Assembly (NCBI GenBank): GCA_024278855.1
Contig: JAJRSJ010000051.1
Span: 1 to 43,158, forward strand
Reading direction: 5' to 3'
DNA: 43,158 bases
Source: Alphaproteobacteria bacterium
GTDB taxonomy: Bacteria > Pseudomonadota > Alphaproteobacteria > Caulobacterales > Maricaulaceae
Position numbers and translations under genes: made by a program. The notes beneath the pieces are model-generated. The model saw only the letters and a program-made list of their open reading frames with translations, was not told the origin of the DNA and made no database searches. Shown here one piece after another: positions 16,874-25,947 of this stretch; position 1 is the first letter of the stretch; each line of letters opens with the position of its first letter.

Positions 16874-17493
16874 TGATCAGCCCCCACACGGAATATTTGC
16901 CGTACCCGCTTGCCGTCCGTAAATTCCAGTTCAAGCGAAGCCAATTTGGGCAAAGTTGTCACCCCGTCCGGGGGGACACCGCTCAACCAATTATCCACCC
17001 AATTTTCACCATCGTAAAACCCCAGCGTGACACCTTCAACACCGTCCAGTAAAATTTGCTCTAGCACGGGCGTGGCTGAGGCAGGGTTAAACCGGGCTTT
17101 GACCTGGCGCACAAGTGTTTTGTCTTTCAGCACATATTCAACCGCCTGCAAACCACTACGCCGCTCTATACCGCCAGGGTTCTCCCATCCGGTGCGCGAC
17201 AAGGATAAAAACCGCTCATCGCCAAATGACCCGCCAACAAAAAATGCCAATTCTATTTGTCCAAAGGCATCGGTTTTAGGCACAAGCACGGTATTGGCAA
17301 AATCCGCTTTCAGCAAAATTCGTAAAATGGCCCGTTGGCGCAGGGCGTCGCTTTTACTGGCCATCATGTCTTTGGAGCCAAGCACAGATGTCAACACCAT
17401 CAGGGATGCTGCGGATAGGATAGAAAAAATAAACAGGGCGACCAACACCTCCACCAGAGTAAAACCTGCCGTTTTATTTACTGTGGACCTCAT
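16870..17493 (-). CDS. gspJ: Type II secretion system minor pseudopilin GspJ
   Basis: The 207-residue protein has the type IV pilin-like leader KTAG|FTLVEVLVALFIFS with the conserved Glu at +5. The remainder is a globular pseudopilin domain with the FFVGGSFGDERFLSLSRTGW region seen in GspJ. It forms the pseudopilus tip with GspI and GspK. It overlaps both neighbours by 4 nt. Confidence 0.92.
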   Translation of the reverse strand: MRSTVNKTAGFTLVEVLVALFIFSILSAASLMVLTSVLGSKDMMASKSDALRQRAILRILLKADFANTVLVPKTDAFGQIELAFFVGGSFGDERFLSLSRTGWENPGGIERRSGLQAVEYVLKDKTLVRQVKARFNPASATPVLEQILLDGVEGVTLGFYDGENWVDNWLSGVPPDGVTTLPKLASLELEFTDGKRVRQIFRVGADQ

Positions 17494-17894
17494 TGCGCAG
17501 GCCCAGAGCGCAGGCTTGGTTTACGTGTCGTAAATGCCGTTCGCGTGATTAAAATTTGCTCGGATGTATTTTCGCGCACGGTAATGGTAAGTTTGAAACA
17601 CCCCGCAGTGCCCGTATCTTCATTCTGAATGCGCCAGTTCCAGTCACGCCCCGCCATTTCAACGCTATCTTGCTCTACCCCTACGCGCAATGGTTCGGGC
17701 CTGTTCAACGCCAACAGCAGTTGGTTATCGGCTATAATCCCGGCAAATTGCTTTTGCTCCAATACATTTACGGCTCTTATATTTTCACTGCCCGCATGCA
17801 TCAAACCCAAAATAGCGGTGGAAAATATAAGCAATGACGCCAACACTTCGATCAGGGTGAAACCGGCCTGTTTGGTTTTGTGTATCTGCATCAT
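17490..17894 (-). CDS. gspI: Type II secretion system minor pseudopilin GspI
   Basis: The 134-residue protein has the prepilin cleavage site KQAG|FTLIEVLASLLIFS and a short C-terminal domain containing the MAGRDWNW segment characteristic of GspI. It starts pseudopilus tip assembly. It overlaps gspH and gspJ by 4 nt. Confidence 0.92.
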   Translation of the reverse strand: MMQIHKTKQAGFTLIEVLASLLIFSTAILGLMHAGSENIRAVNVLEQKQFAGIIADNQLLLALNRPEPLRVGVEQDSVEMAGRDWNWRIQNEDTGTAGCFKLTITVRENTSEQILITRTAFTTRKPSLRSGPAQ

Positions 17895-18391
17895 TTTTGC
17901 GGCTCCGCATTTATTTTGCCGTCGCCGCTGCCGCTCACCAGATAAGTTGATGTACCGCTTTGCAGTTTAAGTTCAAACGGCGTGCCAAGCCCGGTCGTAT
18001 CAAAACGAATAACCGGCACGCCGGATTTCTCTGCCGCTTCCAGATTTATCTTGGCGGCGTTTTGTGTTAGCTCCAAAAAAGGTTTACTGTCCAAAGCAAA
18101 TGAAAATACGTCCACTGTCTCCCATATATCGTCGTTATAGCGGACAATTTCATACCCGTCCTCTTGCAATATAACGCCAATAGATTGCTGCCCAACCAGA
18201 GCGCTTTGCGCCGCCAAACCCATACGGGCAGCAAACAATTCACCTTCCGCCTGTAGCGGGTCTTTTGCTTTGGGCATGTTCATAACCACAGCGCCTGCCA
18301 TCATGCCGATAATAAACAGTACCGCCAAAACCTCGACCAGGGTGAAGCCTGATTGCCTCGCTTTAATTCTGCCAGCTTGTGATATCGGCAT
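17891..18391 (-). CDS. gspH: Type II secretion system minor pseudopilin GspH
   Basis: The frame is open further upstream (to 18541), but that part lies inside gspG; the ATG at 18391 (or 18394) gives a normal short leader before RQSG|FTLVEVLAVLFIIG. The product is about 166 residues, with the GspH-type beta-sandwich domain (AARMGLAAQSALVGQQSIG; C-terminal GTSTYLVSGSGDG). It joins the pseudopilus tip to the main GspG filament. It overlaps gspG by about 29 nt, the longest overlap in this operon, and gspI by 4 nt. Confidence 0.88.
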   Translation of the reverse strand: MPISQAGRIKARQSGFTLVEVLAVLFIIGMMAGAVVMNMPKAKDPLQAEGELFAARMGLAAQSALVGQQSIGVILQEDGYEIVRYNDDIWETVDVFSFALDSKPFLELTQNAAKINLEAAEKSGVPVIRFDTTGLGTPFELKLQSGTSTYLVSGSGDGKINAEPQK

Positions 18392-18797
18392 CATTGCCCT
18401 CACCACCTTCCTCGCCGTCGGCGCCATATGACCATATGTCATAACGACCGTTTTCGCCCGGATAAGCATACAAATAAGGATTTCCCCAAGGGTCGTCCGG
18501 CAGGACTTCAATATAACCTTCGGGCCGGCCGCGGGCATCACTACCGGATTGTCCCTTGAGCAAATCCTCTAGATTTTCAGGGTATGAATTGGTATCAAGA
18601 TTGTAATATTCAATCGCTTGCCCAAGCCTGCTTATATCGATCCGGGCTTTTTCGCCCTTGGCTTTGCTCATCATAGGCAGGACATTTATGACCACAATCG
18701 TAGCCAACATCCCGATAATCACCATCGTCACCATAACTTCAACCAGCGTAAACCCGTCTTGTTTGGTTTTCTTTTCCTCGCGCATGTTTTCATTCAT
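18363..18797 (-). CDS. gspG: Type II secretion system major pseudopilin GspG
   Basis: The 144-residue protein has the leader KKTKQDG|FTLVEVMVTMVIIG and the complete GspG body, including the C-terminal calcium-site region (LPDDPWGNPYLYAYPGENG and DIWSYGADGEEGG). It polymerises into the pseudopilus that pushes folded substrates through the secretin. Met1 (18797) and Met5 are both possible starts. It lies 11 bp after gspF. Confidence 0.96.
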   Translation of the reverse strand: MNENMREEKKTKQDGFTLVEVMVTMVIIGMLATIVVINVLPMMSKAKGEKARIDISRLGQAIEYYNLDTNSYPENLEDLLKGQSGSDARGRPEGYIEVLPDDPWGNPYLYAYPGENGRYDIWSYGADGEEGGEGNDADITSWQN

Positions 18798-18808
18798 GGG
18801 GCAGGCTC

Positions 18809-20017
18809 CTAAAAAGCTAATGTGTTCAGCCGTAAAATCGGCAAAAATATGGCGGCGACGATCAACATAACCACACCACCAAGGAAAATTATTATTGCAG
18901 GTTCCAACAAGTTTAGCACAATAGTGGTCGCACTATCAAACTCGCTTTCCAAATATTCTGCGGCTATGGCAAACATGCCGCCAAGATCACCGCCCTGCTC
19001 GCCGCTCGCCACCATATGGATCATCAACGGCGGAAACACCGGGTTTCGTTTCAGCGCCGCGCCAACGGAACTCCCCGTACGCACATCTTCAATAACTTGT
19101 TGGCTCGCCTCATACATGACTTGATTTTTCAGCGTATTTTTAGCCGTATCCATAGCCGATAATATTGGCGTGCCACTGTCCAGAAGTCCCGCCATCGTGC
19201 GCGCAAACCGGGCCGCATTCATATCGCGCGACAGCCCGCCAATAAAGGGTAGTTTCAAAATAGCCCGGTCAAACAAGAGCCGAAAACGGCGGATTTTTTT
19301 CACTTGCCCAAGCGCCACAAACGCCAATATCAAGGCGAGCAATAGCCACAATCCATAAGCCTGTAACCACTGGGAAAACCCGATAGTCATTTGGGTGAGG
19401 CGCGGCAATTCTTGGCCAAAACTGTCAAATTGGCGCACCACTTTGGGGACAACCATAACCATCAATATCGTGATAACTCCAAGGGCGACCACACTTAACA
19501 CTATAGGGTAAATTGTTGCGCCCATAACTTTGCGGCGGACTTTTTGCGCCGCTTCCAAATCCCCGGCCAACCGGCCAAGCACCGCGCCCAATTGCCCGGA
19601 ATTTTCACCTGCCGCCACCATTGAGCAATACAGGGGCGAATAGGTTTTGTCCCGCGACATGGCTTGGGACAGCCGCCGCCCTTCCAATATTTGCCGGCGT
19701 ACATCCAATAATGAGCGGCGTATGGGCGATGTCTCAAACTGTAAAGCCGTGACTTTTAGGGCGTCGGCCACAGGTGTACCTGAACCGATGAGTATGGCCA
19801 ATTGCCGTGTTGCCTGGGTCAGTATTTTATTTTTAACTTTGCCGGTTTTTTCCCGCGTTTTTTTCTCGGTCACTTGCTCGGCGGCGGCGTGCATGTCTAT
19901 GGGGGTGAGATCACGGGCGCGTAAATCGCGCCGCGCCGCCCGCGCCGATATGGCCATGACCGTACCCCGGCTTTGTTTGCCGTTTTTATCGACGGCCTTG
20001 TAATCAAAGGCCTGCAT
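18809..20017 (-). CDS. gspF: Type II secretion system inner-membrane platform protein GspF
   Basis: The 402-residue polytopic protein has two repeated GspF domains (about 70-195 and 270-395), each followed by hydrophobic helices (about 168-192, 220-240, 370-395), and conserved pieces such as VAAGENSGQLGAVL and MVASGEQGGDLGGMF. It begins MQAFDYKAVDKNGK, typical of the family. It anchors the GspE ATPase. Its ATG shares one base with the gspE stop. Confidence 0.95.
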   Translation of the reverse strand: MQAFDYKAVDKNGKQSRGTVMAISARAARRDLRARDLTPIDMHAAAEQVTEKKTREKTGKVKNKILTQATRQLAILIGSGTPVADALKVTALQFETSPIRRSLLDVRRQILEGRRLSQAMSRDKTYSPLYCSMVAAGENSGQLGAVLGRLAGDLEAAQKVRRKVMGATIYPIVLSVVALGVITILMVMVVPKVVRQFDSFGQELPRLTQMTIGFSQWLQAYGLWLLLALILAFVALGQVKKIRRFRLLFDRAILKLPFIGGLSRDMNAARFARTMAGLLDSGTPILSAMDTAKNTLKNQVMYEASQQVIEDVRTGSSVGAALKRNPVFPPLMIHMVASGEQGGDLGGMFAIAAEYLESEFDSATTIVLNLLEPAIIIFLGGVVMLIVAAIFLPILRLNTLAF

Positions 20018-21525
20018 TACCTAGCCCCGGTGTTACGGCATACCCGTAACACATCTTCAGCGCTAGCCATGCCTACTGCTACATGGCGGGCGCCGCTTTC
20101 CAGCAAAGTATCCGCATGTTCAAACGCATAGGTGCTCATGTCTTGTTCGCGCGCCCCGTCGTGGATCATGGCCCGTATGTCGTCGTCCATAACCACCATT
20201 TCGTACAGACCAACACGCCCGGTATAGCCAATGCCGTGACAAGCCTCACAGCCTTTTGGCCGGAAAAATTTATGCTTCCCTGTTAACCCCAAAAGCCGCA
20301 ACTCGGTTTCGCCCGGCGTATAAGAGCTCTTACATTCACCGCACAAACGCCGCACCAGTCTTTGGGCGACAATTGCCGTCACGGTGGAAGCCAGCAAGAA
20401 CCGCTCTACCCCCATATCGCGCAGGCGGGTAATGGCAGCTACGGCGGAATTGGTATGCACGGTCGATAGCACCAAATGCCCGGTCAGGCTAGCCTGTACC
20501 GCGATTTCGGCGGTTTCAGGGTCGCGGATTTCCCCAACCATGACTACATCCGGGTCTTGGCGCAATATGGCCCTAAGCCCGGCTGCAAATGTCATGCCGA
20601 CTTTATTATTAACCTGGGTCTGGCCGATGCCGTCCAGAGCGTATTCTATGGGGTCTTCCACGGTTAGAATATTACGCGAGGTTTCGTTGAGCATGGTCAG
20701 GCCAGCATAAAGTGTCGTGGTCTTGCCTGAACCCGTCGGGCCGGTCACTAATATAATCCCGTTGGGGGTCGCCAACGCATTTGTGAAAGCCTCGGTCATG
20801 TCTTTGGTCATGCCAAGCTCGGCCACGCCAAATAATGCTTGTTCCTTGTTGAGCAAACGCAGCACGGCTCGTTCGCCGTATTTGGACGGTAATGTCGACA
20901 CCCGCACATCAATAGCTTGCGCACCCAGAGTGAGCGAAAATCGCCCGTCTTGCGGCACACGTTTTTTGGCAATATCGAGCCTGGCCATAACCTTGATCCG
21001 CGACACCAAAACCCCGGCCAGATTAGCTGATAGCGATAAAATTTCCCGCAACGTCCCGTCGACACGAAACCTGACCGATAGTCTGCTTTCGTGGGGCTCA
21101 ATATGGATATCGGAAGCCCTGAGTTTAATGGCTTCTTGAATAAGGCCGTTAATCATGCGAATAACCGGCGCATCATCATCACTGTCCAGTAAATCCTCGG
21201 TTTCGGGTATGTCTTCGGCTAATGAGTATAAATTACCTTCCTCGGTGATCGCATCGGCGGAACTGGCCAGACCTTCGCTCGCATAGGCGGCGGACAGGGA
21301 TTTATCAAATTCCCCGTGGCTTAGGTTTTGCAAATCTATCGGCACATCAAGCACACGTCTGGCTTCGAGAATAGCTTCGCGGCTCACGCCGGGCCGGACA
21401 CCGAGTTTTATTGGCTTATTGGTTGGTTTATTGGTTGGTTTATTGGCCGGATTGCTCGATTCCAGTACAACAATCCCCCACTCTTTGGCGAACCCATAAG
21501 CAAGACTATGAGGGGCAACATCCAT
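20017..21525 (-). CDS. gspE: Type II secretion system ATPase GspE
   Basis: The 502-residue cytoplasmic ATPase powers pseudopilus assembly. It shows Walker A GPTGSGKT at residues 262-269, the Asp box DPIEY (291-295), the Walker B region DPDVVMVGEIRDPETA (324-339), a His box (LSTVHTNS) and a tetracysteine zinc site (Cys395, Cys398, Cys426, Cys429). The N1E domain (about 1-100) is shorter than in model species and carries an odd linker, three tandem NKPT/NKPI units at residues 28-39. It starts 9 bp after gspD ends and overlaps gspF by 1 nt. Confidence 0.96.
   Translation of the reverse strand: MDVAPHSLAYGFAKEWGIVVLESSNPANKPTNKPTNKPIKLGVRPGVSREAILEARRVLDVPIDLQNLSHGEFDKSLSAAYASEGLASSADAITEEGNLYSLAEDIPETEDLLDSDDDAPVIRMINGLIQEAIKLRASDIHIEPHESRLSVRFRVDGTLREILSLSANLAGVLVSRIKVMARLDIAKKRVPQDGRFSLTLGAQAIDVRVSTLPSKYGERAVLRLLNKEQALFGVAELGMTKDMTEAFTNALATPNGIILVTGPTGSGKTTTLYAGLTMLNETSRNILTVEDPIEYALDGIGQTQVNNKVGMTFAAGLRAILRQDPDVVMVGEIRDPETAEIAVQASLTGHLVLSTVHTNSAVAAITRLRDMGVERFLLASTVTAIVAQRLVRRLCGECKSSYTPGETELRLLGLTGKHKFFRPKGCEACHGIGYTGRVGLYEMVVMDDDIRAMIHDGAREQDMSTYAFEHADTLLESGARHVAVGMASAEDVLRVCRNTGAR
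21409..21445. repeat. 12-bp tandem repeat inside gspE encoding NKPT units
   Basis: Three in-frame 12-bp units (plus-strand form ttattggttggt with small changes) encode Asn-Lys-Pro-Thr, Asn-Lys-Pro-Thr and Asn-Lys-Pro-Ile. It extends a linker in the N-terminal domain of the ATPase and could vary in copy number between strains without frameshift. Confidence 0.8.
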
Positions 21526-21534
21526 ATCTATCCC

Positions 21535-23499
21535 TTATTTATCCGTGATACCCAAATCGCGCAAAGCATCATCGATTAGCGATGAACCTTCACCGTTTTT
21601 GAGTATTTCTTCGCGCCGGATTAAATCTAGTTTTTGTTGGGTCAAAGGCACGGCGTCGTCCCCGTCTCGCAGGATTGACGCTCGGATAAACACCATCAAA
21701 TTGGTACGCTTTCGAGATGTGGTTTTTGTTTTGAACAAATTACCAACAACCGGAAGATCGCCGAGAAAAGGCACTTGCGAGCGAAACAATTGTTCATCGT
21801 CTTGCATCAAACCGCCCAGCACAATAATCTCGCCGTCGTCCGCCAAAACAGTCGTGGATATTTCCCGCTTATTGGTCACCAGATCTGACGCGATTAGCGA
21901 AGCATCCGGAGATATGCTGGAAACCTCTTGCCTGATTTCAAGGCGAATCACATCACCTTGGTTGATTTGCGGTAAAACCTCTAGCTTAATGCCGATCTCT
22001 TCGCGGTTAATGGTGCGAAACGGGTTGTTGTTGTTATTGCCCAAAGTCTCGCCGCTCGTAAACGGCACTTCCTGGCCTAGCAGAAATGTCGCCGGAACAT
22101 TGTCCAATGTGGTCACGAACGGGGTCGAGAGTACATTTGAATCCGTATCGTTTTTCACCGCGTTTAAAATCGCACCAAACAAACCATCAGTTCCGCTACT
22201 GGCAAAACCAACAGTCCCTCCTTGCAAACCAAGTAATGAGTTTACCGCCGCATCTTGCAGACCAGCAGACGCACCGCCCAATACAGTGTCGCCAGCAAGC
22301 GCGCCTGTGATTGCTAATAAATTAGGCGCGGAGCGGGAAAAATTAGTCGACATAAATGGCAAGGCACTATTTTCAGTGCCGGACAATACGAACTGTACAC
22401 CCAGATCTTGGGCGGCGGTGTCTGAAATCTCGACAATAATCGCTTCGACCAAGACTTGCGGTCTGCGTACATCTAGGCGGCGGATGACCGATTCCAAAGC
22501 TTCCTGGGTTTTCGGGTTGGCGCTTATAATCAGGCTATTGCTACCCGGCTCATGGGCGACACTGGGCTTTTGCGCGTTTTTGACCTTATCTTCAAAGGTC
22601 GGCAGACTTTTCTCCAAAACCACGAGCAAGTCTTCACCGTTGGCAAAACGTAGCGGAATGACACTGACTTTGCCGCGCTGCAAAACACTATCTTTGTCCA
22701 TGTTCAAGATCATAGCTTTAAGATGGGCCACAGCCGCGTAATCGCCGCGCAGCACCAGAGTATTGGTCGCTTCGATGGCAACGGCTTTCACGGTCTCGCC
22801 GACCACAATATTGTTGCGGATTTGCGGCTTACCAGTACCCATCAGTTCGCGCACGGCATCTTTGGCATCGCGCGCGCTAATATTGCGCAGAGCAATGGTT
22901 TCAATGGTCGCCTTGTCCACATCCATAGCTGCGATAATTTTGCGGGCCTTGACCAGGTTTTCCGGATAGTCAGTGATGACCAACACCCGCCCGCCCGGCG
23001 TCGAAGTCAAGCGGCCTTGAGAGTGCATTAACGGCTTGATCAATTTAGCGGCGTTAGAAGCATCACCATGTTTTAATTGCAAAATTTCCGTGACAAATAC
23101 GCCCACATCCCTACGGCCGGCGCGAATAGATGCATCTTGGGCTGCACCTTGAATTAACGTTACACGGTACGCGCCGCTGGACGTAGGGACAGCCGTAAAC
23201 CCGCGCACGCGCAGCACATCCATGAACACGGAGAACACTTCCGATTTACTTAATTTGGCTTGGGAGGTAACGGTAACAGACCCTGTTACACGCGGGTCAA
23301 CAATGAAAGTTTTACCCGTTAGCATAGATATATCTTCAATAAAGGCCCGAATTTCCGCTTCTTTGAGATTGATGACATGTTCCTGTGCGCGCACAGACGG
23401 GCTTGCGCCTATGACCAATGCCGTAAGCAGACACACTACAACCCTGGGAAACCGCGCATACTGAACCGTCCATTTACCCAAAACATTCATTTTTTTCAC
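21535..23499 (-). CDS. gspD: Type II secretion system secretin GspD
   Basis: The 654-residue outer-membrane channel protein has a signal peptide (about 1-39, ending VRA), an N0 domain (INLKEAEIRAFIEDIS), N1-N3 repeats (about 125-350) and the secretin core with VPFLGDLPVVGNLF and KTNLMVFIRASIL-type closing strands. No long S-domain typical of pilotin binding is evident after the core; about 45 residues follow (DDAVPLTQQKLDLIRREEIL), and they could still contact a pilotin. The start could be Met1 (overlapping gspC by 4 nt) or Met4. Confidence 0.95.
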   Translation of the reverse strand: MKKMNVLGKWTVQYARFPRVVVCLLTALVIGASPSVRAQEHVINLKEAEIRAFIEDISMLTGKTFIVDPRVTGSVTVTSQAKLSKSEVFSVFMDVLRVRGFTAVPTSSGAYRVTLIQGAAQDASIRAGRRDVGVFVTEILQLKHGDASNAAKLIKPLMHSQGRLTSTPGGRVLVITDYPENLVKARKIIAAMDVDKATIETIALRNISARDAKDAVRELMGTGKPQIRNNIVVGETVKAVAIEATNTLVLRGDYAAVAHLKAMILNMDKDSVLQRGKVSVIPLRFANGEDLLVVLEKSLPTFEDKVKNAQKPSVAHEPGSNSLIISANPKTQEALESVIRRLDVRRPQVLVEAIIVEISDTAAQDLGVQFVLSGTENSALPFMSTNFSRSAPNLLAITGALAGDTVLGGASAGLQDAAVNSLLGLQGGTVGFASSGTDGLFGAILNAVKNDTDSNVLSTPFVTTLDNVPATFLLGQEVPFTSGETLGNNNNNPFRTINREEIGIKLEVLPQINQGDVIRLEIRQEVSSISPDASLIASDLVTNKREISTTVLADDGEIIVLGGLMQDDEQLFRSQVPFLGDLPVVGNLFKTKTTSRKRTNLMVFIRASILRDGDDAVPLTQQKLDLIRREEILKNGEGSSLIDDALRDLGITDK

Positions 23500-24299
23500 T
23501 GTAAATTCACCTCTATTGTCATGGGCATATCGTTCCTGATAATCTGGATACTGGCATATCGGGCCTGCTTTAAGTTCTTCATCAAAGCCGGAAGATTGAC
23601 CTGACTTTGTGTCAAGCTCTCGCCGTTTATTGCTGTTATCATATCCCGGGATTGCAAGCCATATTTTTCTAGTGCGCCGCCGCGCCGGGCTCTGACCCTG
23701 TAACCGATAACATTTCGTCCTTCCCTGTGGGGGTAGAAACGCACATCATTGATCAAATCCGCAGCTTTGAAGGACAGGGTTGTCGCCGCAAATACCAGTG
23801 CAGACTCCAATTGCTCGTCTTGCGTTTTGCCCTGTCTGGACAAGCGTTCCAACACCCCGTTTCTATCCAGAATAACATAATCTATTTCAACCTGCTTGAG
23901 CGTCACGCCCGGGATGATTTCATCGCCGAGAAAATAGCTAGCCTGTTTATTGTCTGGTGTCTGGATGATTGCGCTTGAACTGTCCCCACCAATATCGGCG
24001 CGCATGCCAAATACTTTTAAATCCAGTGTGGTCTCGGGTGCGGATATGGCCATCGGCCCAGTCGCCACAGGCATATCTCTATGAAATGGATCAAATGTGC
24101 GCAGGACAGCGCTATTGATGGACTTTATTTGGCTAACATCAAGGTTTAAGGTATTTTGTCCAGTCGCAGGAATAACCACGCGCTTGCTGGCCAAGCCCGG
24201 CAAAATGACATTCGCCAACACCAAAAGCAAAACTGCCAGTAAAGCCAACTCTAAAACCAGTACGGGTTTTAGTTTCGCCGTGTTAAATTTTACAGCCAT
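23496..24299 (-). CDS. gspC: Type II secretion system protein GspC
   Basis: The 267-residue bitopic protein is the first gene of the operon. It has a membrane helix at about residues 12-36, a periplasmic homology region (about 90-155, with ASYFLGDEI and VILDRNGVLERL) that contacts the secretin, and a C-terminal PDZ-like domain (about 190-265, VRARRGGALEKYGLQSRDMI). GspC bridges the inner-membrane platform and GspD. A GGACAGG ribosome site precedes the ATG. Confidence 0.92.
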   Translation of the reverse strand: MAVKFNTAKLKPVLVLELALLAVLLLVLANVILPGLASKRVVIPATGQNTLNLDVSQIKSINSAVLRTFDPFHRDMPVATGPMAISAPETTLDLKVFGMRADIGGDSSSAIIQTPDNKQASYFLGDEIIPGVTLKQVEIDYVILDRNGVLERLSRQGKTQDEQLESALVFAATTLSFKAADLINDVRFYPHREGRNVIGYRVRARRGGALEKYGLQSRDMITAINGESLTQSQVNLPALMKNLKQARYASIQIIRNDMPMTIEVNLQ

Positions 24300-24403
24300 T
24301 CAGCCTGTCCTTTTTATGGAAACCTCACTTATAATGACGTTCACATCACCTGTTTTATGTATGCCTATTTTAAGACTTAGCACAATTAAGGCCGCTCATA
24401 CAT

Positions 24404-24409
24404 ATTATA
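24404..24409 (-). promoter_or_regulatory. Candidate -10 box for the gsp operon
   Basis: On the minus strand a perfect TATAAT occupies 24409-24404, about 105 bases before the gspC start, in the only sizeable gap (185 bp) upstream of the secretion operon. The -35 region is poor (closest match TTGCGT at an overlong 20-nt spacing), so expression may need an activator. No other clear signal was seen in this gap. Confidence 0.3.
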
Positions 24410-24484
24410 TGACAGATATGTTGGCCTGCACGCAAGCACTAAGACCAAGGTTAAGAAATGGTAAGACAAGCATAAAGATCAGAA

Positions 24485-25924
24485 CTATGACCAATCCACA
24501 CCCATAACGGCCTTGGTTTCCAGATAATCCTCAAAACCCTCCTTTGACCATTCGCGGCCATTGCCCGAGCGTTTATAGCCGCCAAACGGCACATTGATAT
24601 CGGTTAATGCGCCGTTAACATGGATCATGCCGGCATTAATTTTTGCGGCCAATTCACAAATTCTGTCTTGATCTGCACCGGAAATATAACCCGAAAGCCC
24701 GTACAGCGTATCATTGGCGATGGTGATTGCATCATCTTCGTTTTCGTAAGCCAAGATACACAATACCGGGCCGAAAATTTCCTCTCGCGCTATGGTCATA
24801 TTATTGCCGACATTGCCGAACACGGTCGGGCGCACATAAAACCCCCGGTTTAAATGCTCAGGCCGCCCAAGCCCGCCAGCCGCCAAAGTCGCGCCTGCTT
24901 TTATGCCCTTTTCGATCAGGCTTTGAATACGGTCGTATTGCACTTTAGATACCACTGGCCCCATTTGCATACCGTCATTATTTGGATTATCAACCTGCAC
25001 TGCATCGGCAATTTTTGCCGCCGCGTCCATAGCCGCGCCCATGCGGTGCTTTGGCACCAACATACGCGACGGTGCGTTGCAATTTTGGCCGGTGTTCATA
25101 GTCATGGACTTCATTCCGCCCGCCACGGCTTTGGCAAAGCCTTCGTCGTCCAGATCGTCCAAAATGATATTGGGTGATTTGCCGCCCAATTCCTGTGTGA
25201 CCCGTTTAACCGTTTCCGCCGCAGCTTGCGCCACCATCACCCCCGCCCGGGTCGAGCCTGTAAACGACACCATATCAATGTCGGCGTGGGCCGCAATAGC
25301 CGCGCCGACCCCCGGCCCGTCGCCGTGTACCATATTGACGACGCCGGCAGGAACCCCGGCCTCATGAAGTATTTCCATTAAAATATCAGCACTTAGCGGC
25401 GAAACCTCACTTGGTTTCCACACCACTGTACAGCCCGCAGCCAATGCCGGAGCCAATTTACAGGCGATTTGGTTGATCGGCCAATTCCACGGTGTAATAA
25501 AACCACAAACCCCGATAGGCTCTTTGAAAATACGTGTAGCGCCGCGCTGTTCCTCAAATTCATAAGCCTCAAGCGTTTTGACCGCCGTGATCAAATGGCC
25601 AAGCCCGGAACCGGCCTGCCCACTGCCCGCCAACCATTTCGGCGCCCCCATTTCGGTCGTGATCGCTTCGGCAATGTCGCCCATGCGGGTTTTATAGACG
25701 GCAATGATTTTACCCAAAAGCTCTAGCCGCTCTTCCCGACTGGTTTGCGAAAATGTCTCGAACGCCTTGCGCGCCGCCGCGACAGCCATATCAGCATCAG
25801 CCTCGGAGCCTAGCGTCAATGATGCGCACGGCTCTTCTGTGGCCGGATTGATGACATCAACAGCGCGGCCTCCATCTGCCGCTACCCATTTCCCGTCAAT
25901 GTAAAATCTATCTAAAATTTTCAT
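24485..25924 (-). CDS. NAD-dependent aldehyde dehydrogenase, co-operonic with mmsB
   Basis: The 479-residue member of the superfamily has Asn147 (TPWNWP), Lys170 (WKPSE), Glu245 (QELGGKSP) and Cys282 (TGQNCNAPSR), all conserved. It oxidises an unidentified aldehyde; the sequence is of the broad-substrate medium-chain type. It starts 23 bp after mmsB ends and has a clear AGGA site, so the pair is probably one transcript. The context suggests a role near branched-chain aldehyde or acid catabolism, for example isobutyraldehyde oxidation feeding isobutyrate, but this is inference. Confidence 0.85.
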   Translation of the reverse strand: MKILDRFYIDGKWVAADGGRAVDVINPATEEPCASLTLGSEADADMAVAAARKAFETFSQTSREERLELLGKIIAVYKTRMGDIAEAITTEMGAPKWLAGSGQAGSGLGHLITAVKTLEAYEFEEQRGATRIFKEPIGVCGFITPWNWPINQIACKLAPALAAGCTVVWKPSEVSPLSADILMEILHEAGVPAGVVNMVHGDGPGVGAAIAAHADIDMVSFTGSTRAGVMVAQAAAETVKRVTQELGGKSPNIILDDLDDEGFAKAVAGGMKSMTMNTGQNCNAPSRMLVPKHRMGAAMDAAAKIADAVQVDNPNNDGMQMGPVVSKVQYDRIQSLIEKGIKAGATLAAGGLGRPEHLNRGFYVRPTVFGNVGNNMTIAREEIFGPVLCILAYENEDDAITIANDTLYGLSGYISGADQDRICELAAKINAGMIHVNGALTDINVPFGGYKRSGNGREWSKEGFEDYLETKAVMGVDWS

Positions 25925-25947
25925 AGCATTTTCCTTTGTCTCTATGC

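Noticed and set aside
18392-18541. Upstream extension of the gspH frame
   Set aside because: It lies entirely within gspG and would place about 50 non-pilin residues before the prepilin cleavage site; ATG 18391 gives a normal leader.
21545-22741. Plus-strand 398-codon ORF opposite gspD
   Set aside because: Long antisense open frames arise easily opposite GC-biased genes; its Ser/Arg-rich composition is typical of a shadow, and gspD is certain.
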